Shown here: positions 46,401 to 64,000 of the stretch, piece after piece
How positions within the stretch are numbered: the stretch's first letter is position 1
How the letters are laid out: every line of letters begins with the position of its first letter
Origin: Xiphias gladius
Taxonomy: Eukaryota > Chordata > Actinopteri > Istiophoriformes > Xiphiidae
Reading direction: 5' to 3'
DNA length: 64,000 bases
Assembly: GCF_016859285.1 (NCBI RefSeq)
Contig: NC_053417.1
Span: 21,096,206 to 21,160,205 of the forward strand
Notes under the pieces: generated by a model
Databases searched by the model: none
The model's input: the letters and a program-made list of their open reading frames with translations, nothing else
Told to the model about the DNA's origin: nothing
Translations under genes and position numbers: made by a program

Positions 46401-47961
46401 TCATTACGCATATTACTGTAATTCTTTTGAAAGCTCAAACAATGAGTCGATTAATCAGTCAACCAACAGTAAGAAAAATAAAAATAATTATTTTAAAATA
46501 TATATTTATATAACAATAAATTGGCAACTACTTTGTTAATCGATTAATCATAAATTCATTTTTGTTTGCAATTTCAAGCAAAAATGCCATGCAATCCTTT
46601 TTCCAGCTTTTCATTTGTGAGGACTTGAATCTTTTCTTGGTCTCATTTGATAGAAAACTCAATAATTTTAGGTTTTAGCCTATTGACCGGGGATAAGAAG
46701 AGAATGGATGACATTATGCTAAGCGATTAAATGATTAATCGTGAAACTACTCTACAGATGAAACGATAATGAAAATAATCATTAGTTGCAGCCCTATCCC
46801 TTTTAACATGTAGCACAAAAGTTCTAATTGTGCCCAGTTCAAATTCAAATCAACTAAAACCCAAAAGATATCCCGATGACTATTAAGCATGACAAAGAAA
46901 AGCAAAGATCTTCACATTTGTCAGGCTAGAAACGGCAATCGATTGGCATTTTTTGCTGTAAAATATGACCAAAATAATTATTCAACTATCAAAGTAGTTG
47001 CCAATTTATTTTTTCTATCTGGTAATCTATTAATGGACTAATCGTTGCAGCTCAACCCACTGGTATGGTAAATTCAACCATCAGTCTAACTTTACAGGTA
47101 CTGATGAAAGAGATTAGAAGACCAGGAAAGAATCCATGATCTTTTTATACCCCACTGGAAACAAAGAAAACGTATTACATGACAAAGTGACAGGCCCCCC
47201 CATAATACAAACTTACTGATAACTACCTCACTGAGCAGTGGACCCTCACTACAGTTACATGTCTGTGGTTACAACTAATCAATAAGCACTTACTGACCTC
47301 TGCTTATTTATAAGTTTGGATTTTCTTTAATGAAGTTAAGAAAAATTTAGTCAACTGCATATTTATCGATACTTTTCTCCTCTTAACATCGAACTGATGG
47401 CCTCATTAACCAAATCCTCTTACACATGATCGTGGAACAATATGACGCTAGCGTTTAACACAAACGTTGATTAAACGTTGCTCACTCCTTTCGCAACTTT
47501 GCGATCAAGCCGCTAACGATTGATAGGTTTAGCTTTGCTGCTTACATTCCCGTTTTTCTTTTTTTAACGATGATATCGTGACTTCTGACATAGACCTGGT
47601 GCTAATCTAATGATCAATGAATACTCTGCTAGCCAAGCTAACAACGCTGACGTTAGCCGCTACGTTGGTTGAGCCATGCGGGGCCCCTGACTCAAACCAC
47701 TGGCAAAAGTAGCCGTCTTTTCAACTAATGCAGGAGCCCGGGTCTGCTATAATAACTGCGGTTGTAAACTGTTTTCTTTAACCTGGTCCTCTAAGAAGCT
47801 TGTTACTGTTAGCTTACAGTTCACTCTGGCAAGGCCAACCTCCCGCCTTTGCGAAAGCATGTTGTCAGACGGCTAACGTTAGCTAGGTAGCTAGCTAAGC
47901 ATGTTGTACTATCGCACTTTCCCTCCGCTGTATCCTCAAGTTAACTTTCCACAACTTACAT
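43463..47961 (-). CDS. ptges3: p23 / prostaglandin E synthase 3, Hsp90 co-chaperone
   Basis: p23 binds the ATP-closed state of Hsp90 in the cytosol and stabilises client complexes. Coding exons: 47960-47961, 45809-45922, 45248-45317, 45015-45113, 44745-44834, 43777-43833, 43598-43625 and 43463-43482. They sum to 480 bp, 159 aa plus stop, the expected size. The CS-domain beta sandwich runs from HPATAKWYDRRDSVFIEFCV through ENEIDLFEAIDEN to KHKRTDRSVLCYLRK. The p23 signature WPRLTKEKAK and LSWLSVDFNNWKDWEDDSDE follow, then an acidic tail ending KMPDLE as in human. The start codon is split: exon 1 ends in AT and exon 2 begins with G, giving MHPATAKW against human MQPASAKW. Exon 1 otherwise is 5' untranslated sequence up to about 48220. 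Confidence 0.95.
46441..46797. repeat. Dispersed fish repeat, 4601 family, in the first ptges3 intron
   Basis: Ends with atgaaaataatcattagttgcagcccta and begins near tcgattaatcagtcaacc. The interior holds a second gattaatcataaattc string. Orientation appears reversed relative to the 19532 copy. Confidence 0.6.
46885..47053. repeat. Shorter copy of the same repeat family
   Basis: It ends with ctattaatggactaatcgttgcagctc and shares agtagttgccaatttatt with the neighbouring copy. It lies within 100 bases of that copy, also in the first ptges3 intron. Confidence 0.5.
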
Positions 47962-48229
47962 GTCTAGGCGTGAAGTGAGCCTCTTTTTCACAGTTAAAAT
48001 AGTCTTGTGAGAGGAATGGTAATGCCTGCAAAAAGAAGGAATGCTGCCCACACACAACCAGTGTAAACGCCTCTATGCTGTGAACTGTAATACTCCGGAT
48101 CTTCTTGCGTATCTCGGGATGAGAATGGCAGTCCTGACGCAGCTGGAGCGTACTAGACGTTTCTAGAGCTTTCAGCCACAGCTGCGGCGGATGTGAAGGA
48201 GGCAGCCACAAATTTAATGTGATCTTCTA

Positions 48230-50610
48230 TGGTGTCCGTACCACCTAGTATGATAACCTCAAATAAACTTATCCGCGGCCGAACACCAATTTGCGACAGA
48301 GTAAAATAATATTTCTAGTTATCTAGTTATTTATTTTACTATTTTTTTCTTTTTTGTTGCTTTTATAGCTCGTCAATATTGGTGCATTTACCGAGGGCGT
48401 TACAAACAGATAAACTACTAAAATCTACGACAATAATCAAAATGGTCATATATTCGGATAAGGCACCATTTATAAAGGTTGTATAAGCTCTCTTTATTAC
48501 TGCTTAATAAACCATTTACGAATGATTCATCAAATCAGTTATAAACCATTAAGCGTTTTAATTCACTAGGAAGGCTATTTGATAACTCGCCTTCTGGAAA
48601 AGAGCTGTAGAACATGTGTACCATAATTTATTTATAAAAAGCTTATTAACATTAAGAACAACAGACTTGATGGATTGTAGAAACCTTTATTAGGAATTTA
48701 TGAACATTTACAGGTGACTAACTTCTGCTGATGGCTTATTTCAAATTGCGAAACCCGTTTACTTTATTAATGTCATACTCACATTTATAACTGCATACAA
48801 GATGACTTATTAGAAAGTGAAAATTGGACATGAGATACAGTAAGTGTTAAAAACAAATGAATATGATGGGCATTTAATAGCCTCCGTTTGTTTGTCAATG
48901 GTAAATGTGTTCCCTTTAAAAGATCCCCTTTTCTATTTTATATCCCATTAATCATCTAAAGATTTTTAAAATGTATTTATTTTTTTGTTTATCTTTGCAA
49001 TGCAATGTTCATCTCCACTAACTGCTACTTAAACAGCTTCAACTTTTCAAAACATGAGAACTGTGGTGTCAAAAAGCAAGTCACAGTCTTTTAAGGTTGG
49101 CATTCCTACTTCTGGGTACGCAGCTACCAAATATACTTATGAATTATGTTGTTTTTTACCAAAGCTGATTAACTCTGGATTAATTCATCTCTGCCCAGCC
49201 ATAATTGTGCTAATGATCAAGTTTAGCTTGAAGTGGGCTGCCTTGATTGCCTAAGGTGGTCACTTTGTTTTTTGTCATACCCCTCTCCATCCCCATGTTT
49301 CCATGTTCCCTCTCTCTACACCAACAATCAAATAAAGGCACAAAAAAAAAAGAAAAAAAGTTGAGCTGAAGTTGATGACAAGCAGATGAACTGAGTTATT
49401 AGCCCTGTCACCCACATCAACAGAGTACCATGGTGGCTCAGTGGTTAGCACTGTCACCTACCAATTCTGTTCACCCTATATATGCTTCATTTAGGCATAA
49501 GAACAATCCATAAACTTCCATTGTTTGGCTGATAATAGCCAATTGTACTTATCAATGAAGCCAGACAAAACCAATCAGTTAGCTAAAATTTCAAGCATGC
49601 CTTAAGGACATAAAGACCTGGATGATCAGGAATATTCTGCCACTGAACCCAGACAAAACTGAAGTTATTGTACTTGGACCCCATAAACCTCAGAAACACA
49701 CTATCTAATGATATAGTTCCTTTAGATGGCATTGCCTTGGCCTCCAGCACCACCGTTGGGAATTTGAGTTTTCTTTGAAAATATCAGGCACATCCTGTCT
49801 CAAAAAGATGCATAAAAACTAGTCCATGCTTTGTTACTTCTTGGCTGGATTATTGTAATTCCTTAGTATCAGGATGTCCCAACATATCTTTACTCTCCAG
49901 CTGATCCAGAATGCTGCAGCGCAAGTACTGGAAGGAACTAGGGAAAGAGATTTCTCCTGTATTAGTATCACTGCATTGGCTCCCTCTAAAATCCAGAATC
50001 TAATTTAAAATCCTCCTCCTCACCTAAAAAGCCCTCAATTGTCAGGCACCATAATATCTTAAAGAGCTAATAGTACCCTATTACCCCACTAAAACACTGC
50101 GGTACCAGAATGGAGGCTTACTTTGTGTTTCCTAGGGTCTCCAAAAGTAGAATGGGAGCCAAAGCCCTCAGTTATCCGGCTCCTCTCCTTTGGAACCATC
50201 TTCCAGTTGGTTTCAGGAGGCAGACACACTCTCCACGTTTAAGAGCAGGCTTAAAACCTTCATTTTTAATAAAGATTATTAAGGCCTGGCTAAGGCTGGT
50301 CTTGAACCATCCTGTAATTATGCTGCTATAGGCCTAGACTGCAAAGGGACTTTCCATGATGCACCTAACCTCAGTTCTGAATCCTGGAACTCTGTGTCCT
50401 GTCCAGTGCAAGGCTGTAATTTGTTCAGCTCTCTGTGACATCTAAATAGGATTACAAGGGTGTAAAAAATGGAAGGCAAAATCCAAATAAATCAGTATTT
50501 CCAGTAGTCCTGTTTGAGGACACCTGCCCCATCCCTGCCTTGACCAAGCTATTAATTTATCAACAACAAAAACTCTCCCCCCATTTCCAAATAAACAGTA
50601 AACATCAAAA
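48230..50610. other. Spacer between ptges3 and naca
   Basis: The first part should hold the ptges3 promoter; no TATA box was seen. The remainder is AT-rich single-copy-looking sequence to about 49430, a short fragment reading gtggctcagtggttagcactgtcacct (a string common in fish SINE-like repeats), and an L2 LINE tail. Confidence 0.55.
49600..50450 (+). mobile_element. L2-type LINE, 3' end fragment
   Basis: The plus strand shows decayed C-terminal reverse-transcriptase coding sequence: LNPDKTEVIVLGP near 49643, a VTSWLDYCNS-like block near 49835, IQNAAA near 49910, LHWLPLKS-like sequence near 49975, and RVSKSRMGAKALSYPAPLLWN at about 50134-50195. Several frame breaks and stops separate these. 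The sequence beyond 50340 resembles the L2 3' tail. Confidence 0.8.
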
Positions 50611-50633
50611 ATTTCATTTTATCAAGCCACAAC

Positions 50634-50639
50634 TTTATT
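50634..50639 (-). terminator. Candidate naca polyadenylation signal
   Basis: AATAAA on the minus strand about 80 bases beyond the naca stop, giving the short 3' untranslated region typical of NACA mRNA. Confidence 0.7.
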
Positions 50640-50719
50640 TCCATCTTGGGTATAAATTGTATAAACGAGCTTAGATTAAATCAGCAACCTTTCTCCAACT
50701 CTGCATTGACAGGGTCCCA

Positions 50720-60820
<10,101 letters not shown>

Positions 60821-61266
60821 GGTTGCTTGTGAGAAAAATTAGGGAAAAGATAGTTTATTGGCACAAGGTATGTCTTAATAACTTGTAGTGGTCATGGTCA
60901 TTTGTTGTTGTGCTCCTATTAGCCCTCACTGTACATAGCAGTTTTGTTATTACCCCTGACACCCAGAAACCAACCTAAGGCTGCTGATTAATTAAATAGT
61001 TGATTGGCGTAAAGTTGGCAACAACTTTTATTTACTGATTGTCATTTTTAAGCAAAAATGTCAAAAATCCTCCAGCACCAACTTCTCACATGTGAATATT
61101 TGCTGGTTTCCCATGACAGTAAACTTAGCAACTTTTGGTTTTGACTATTGGTCAGACTACAATACATTCACATGGGCTTTGGATGCCCATGTGAATGGAT
61201 GCAGCCTTATAGTACTTCTATGATGGAATTGTACTACCTTAACCAAGGTTCTGTTTGTTAATTACT

Positions 61267-61269
<3 letters not shown>

Positions 61270-61301
<32 letters not shown>
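61270..61301. repeat. (CA)n microsatellite
   Basis: Uninterrupted AC/CA run of 32 bases in the naca 5' intron. Confidence 0.95.
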
Positions 61302-61303
<2 letters not shown>

Positions 61304-62251
61304 TGAAAGCAATTTGATAAAAACAAACATTATAAAATGAGAATACTTATATAAAATTAAGTTAGCTTCAGATTCAGCATTTGAAAGGAAAGTTAGGAGA
61401 AATTTAATGACACTGAGTGACTGATTCTGTTATTCAATCCACTTATTAATATTAAAGCAACTGTTATAAACACAGTTTCAGATTTGTAGATTGTATCTGT
61501 GAAAACCCACTATAGTTAGGACTTGATTAACAGGGTAGTGTAAAGCCTGCTTAAAAAGCAGAAAGAAGAAAGATTCACAAATCTAAAACTATTTGTGTAA
61601 ACACAAATAGGAAAATTTCAGTCCGGACAGCATTAACCCAGAGAAGCCAAAGACTGTTTAACACACAGAGATTAGTAAAAACTGCGTAACGGCAGCTAAC
61701 TTCGGCGGCGTTGTAGAGTAGGTAATTTGGGACAGCTTTCCTGGCACTCAACGGATCACTACCAGACTAGTTAACCAGTTCAGACCACGAGCTGCGGTTG
61801 TCATAAAGGGTTGAACGGGTGACCAAGCCCATGCTTCAGCTTGTGAGCTCCGTCTGTAACGTTACTCCCCGTTGGAGCGACGGTAAGCTAACCGGTTCTA
61901 TCAGCGTCTACAGGGAGAAAGCTCAACAACAAATTATTAAGCCTGTCATCCCTTTCTCTTCCAGTTTAACCTCTCTGAAGCGACCGGCTCGTTGTCACAC
62001 CATTAAACTTCACATCTCTTGCCGGCCCTGACAGGCTGCTAGTATAAACTAGTAGGCATCATGTTCCCCCATTTTGAGCCAGTAATCGGTGGCACAACAG
62101 AGCATATATCACTGAGCAGCGGGACGGTAAAGGAGTAATAGCTGTATCGGCCTGCTGACAGAGCTTTAACTGAACACATGAAGCCTTCGGTACAGACGGG
62201 AATTTGTGAAAAACTACTGGATGGTGTTGGATTATAAGCGGAGACACTCAC

Positions 62252-62348
62252 CGACTCGGGACGCTATATCCAAGATGGCTGTGAGAGAGAACTTCTGACC
62301 CCAGCTTCACGGTAATATCCGCTTTAGAGCCGTATTTTCTTCTTCCGG
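62252..62348 (-). promoter_or_regulatory. naca non-coding first exon and promoter elements
   Basis: A minus-strand donor (GTGAGT) follows 62252 and would splice to the acceptor just before the ATG at 60820. Upstream lies CCGGAAG (62342-62348), an ETS-type site. A pyrimidine run TTCTCTCTC at about 62283-62291 could be the 5'TOP start expected for translation-machinery mRNAs such as NACA. The exact start site is not known. Confidence 0.45.
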
Positions 62349-62830
62349 GTTATTTACAGGCACAATCGTTAACTTTTTTTTTTTTTCTTTTTCCACCTAA
62401 AATTATGATTATATCTGCTTTGGAGTCTGGTTTATGTAAATATCAGAATTTTGTGTTTCTCAACCGTTTTACTTAAATAAAGCATAGACAGACTCCGGTA
62501 ACTGTTTAAAACAAAAGGCCCCAGGGTTACGCCGTATAATTTGGGTCTACGTAATTTGATTTATCAATAATTTGCTAGAAATTCTTACCACTTTAAGTAG
62601 AACAATACAGGTCCTCCATCCTCTGGTCTTGTAAAGGGGGACCTTGTGTTAAAAGTCTAGTATTAAGACTTAACTGTTTTTGTCTATATAGTACATGTTG
62701 CTCATTTGTTGTAAAGTTGTGTTTCATGAACTTGCTTCCATTTTTTCAGTTTGACAAGTAATTAACACACAGAAAACCTCAGACAAGGCGCTATTGCTCT
62801 GCAAATAATAGCATACAAGATTTTGGAAGA
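62349..62830. other. Short spacer between prim1 and naca
   Basis: Only about 480 bases separate the probable prim1 3' end from the naca promoter. It holds a T-rich tract near 62375-62390 and no gene. Confidence 0.5.
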
Positions 62831-62844
62831 GTAGGAATACCAAA

Positions 62845-62850
62845 TTTATT
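62845..62850 (-). terminator. Candidate prim1 polyadenylation signal
   Basis: AATAAA on the minus strand about 310 bases beyond the prim1 stop. Confidence 0.55.
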
Positions 62851-63160
62851 TTCACAAATGACTGTACAGTAGCAAAATGTAGGCAACAAGTAGACAAACA
62901 ATATATAATTGGAATTGTATTACGAAAATCCTACACTAAGAGGATTTACTTATGTTTAATTTATGAGTGTATTATTATAACTGAATCTCTTCTTCTATTA
63001 CTGAAGAGTATAATAAAACAGATTTGGATGAAATTATTGTTTGTCAGAAAAAAGGAAACATTCCACCACAACATGAAACTCCCGAAACAGGACAGTTGGT
63101 AATCGGCAGCCATTAACAGTGCCACTTCAGAAGTCATCGCTTTCTGATTGTTGATCCAGT

Positions 63161-63947
63161 TCAGAATTCTTTCTCAAGATCTAAAAGAAAAGAGGTTAAA
63201 AGAAGACTGATTACATGAAAGTGTAAAAAGCTCAAAAGTCATTCTGTCTTCATTTAATCTACCAAAATGACAACGTACCGCTCTTTCTGACAAGTTCTCC
63301 TTTCCACGAGCGAGCCATTCCATCCAGAAACAGATCGAAGTGTTTCACGTACTTTGCCAGACTGGTTTTTTTGTAATCTGTGAAGAAAAGTAATCAGTGA
63401 GCTGAAATAGTCAGTTGCTCTGGATCAAAATTTATCAAACTACTGAAAGTGAAATTTTGGACTCAAGTTAAAGATAAAAGCAAAAACCCTTCAATTTTAC
63501 TGGCAAACTTGACAGTAAAGGCTATTTATTAAATGTCTTTTGACTGAAAAATTTGTCTCTGAAGCTGGTCAAGAGTAGCCTGTTTGGACATGTTTTGGAG
63601 TAAGTGTGCAATATGGCATTTGTCATGATGAATAACATATTATCTAAAGCAAGGTACAATTCAGAATAGAGTAGATCTGGCTTACTATTTGCGGCTGCTG
63701 AAAAGTGCACATTTGATGGGCTGTTACACCACTTCCCCCCCCCCTTTTTCTTGCATTTAACGGTGGTACCAACAACAAGAATAAAGCTGGCATTGATTTT
63801 GTTTGCAATCAAGATGCATCTGCATTTCTTACAAACTGTCTTTACTGTATGTTTTCACTGGTTTACCTCCTCTACGCGCACCAGAATTTTCTCCCTCCTC
63901 TGGTTTGTTTCTGTTTTTCATTCCAATTTCATGAAGACATTGGACTG
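63161..63947 (-). CDS. prim1: DNA primase small (catalytic) subunit, last three coding exons
   Basis: Primase makes RNA primers for DNA polymerase alpha in the nucleus. Exons 63867-63947, 63279-63377 and 63161-63180 join in phase 1. They encode VQCLHEIGMKNRNKPEEGE, then DYKKTSLAKYVKHFDLFLDG and WKGELVRKS, then DLEKEF and the stop at 63161. Human PRIM1 ends in DYKKTSLAPYVK... and KGELLKKSDLQKDF, so the match is clear. The catalytic Asp residues and zinc site are in earlier exons to the right of this window. The gene lies head-to-tail with naca, as in human. Confidence 0.92.
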
Positions 63948-64000
63948 CTGTTAATTTCAAGTGTGAATTGCTACTGGAAATATGAAAGTTTTCAAACAAA

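Noticed and set aside
47936-48211. 91-codon minus-strand frame over the first ptges3 exon
   Set aside because: It lies in the 5' untranslated exon and reads through the clear donor at 47959; the homologous p23 start is formed by splicing instead.
49430-49470. Possible tRNA gene
   Set aside because: The gtggctcagtggttagc string resembles a tRNA D-arm region, but there is no cloverleaf, anticodon arm or B box; it looks like a SINE-type fragment.

Overview
This window is nuclear DNA from a ray-finned fish, most likely a percomorph teleost. The genes are split by GT-AG introns. The spacers carry (CA/TG)n microsatellites, Tc1-like transposons, hAT-type MITEs and an L2 LINE tail of kinds common in fish. 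The protein set is vertebrate, and all six recognisable protein-coding genes lie on the minus strand.

Layout from left to right, so from last to first in transcription: mip (aquaporin 0, first exon only, 1-168); a second, AQP4-type aquaporin best matching Aqp14 (exons 6454-15616); baz2a/TIP5 (29 coding exons, 22137-37515); ptges3/p23 (43463-47961); naca (50720-60820, promoter near 62.3 kb); and the last three coding exons of prim1 (63161-63947). The order MIP, BAZ2A, PTGES3, NACA, PRIM1 matches human 12q13.3. ATP5F1B (ATP5B), which lies between BAZ2A and PTGES3 in human, is absent here, as are SPRYD4, GLS2 and RBMS2.

The genes do not form an operon or a single pathway. mip and the Aqp14-like gene are tandem water-channel genes. 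baz2a encodes the large subunit of the NoRC nucleolar silencing complex. ptges3 encodes the Hsp90 co-chaperone p23. naca encodes the alpha subunit of the nascent-polypeptide-associated complex, and two extra in-phase exons would give the muscle form skNAC. prim1 encodes the catalytic primase subunit. Exon phases were followed by hand: baz2a gives 2725 aa, ptges3 159 aa, short naca 215 aa and the aquaporin 278 aa, each without a frame break.

The most notable observation is a pair of box C/D snoRNAs on the minus strand in two naca introns. Their guide matches 18S rRNA exactly as SNORD59 (U59) does. In human, SNORD59A/B sit in introns of ATP5B, the gene missing here, so the snoRNAs appear to have a different host in the same neighbourhood. 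Other points are a non-aromatic selectivity filter in the second aquaporin, a ptges3 start codon split by an intron, and a minisatellite-built skNAC exon that is two bases short in one repeat unit and so changes frame.

Spacers and large introns hold Tc1-like remnants (5.5, 7.6-8.3, 9.9-11.5 and 39.2 kb), two hAT-type MITEs with perfect 8-bp target duplications (13.96 and 40.2 kb), an L2 fragment (49.6 kb) and several copies of one dispersed repeat. All family assignments come from reading the sequence; no database search was run.
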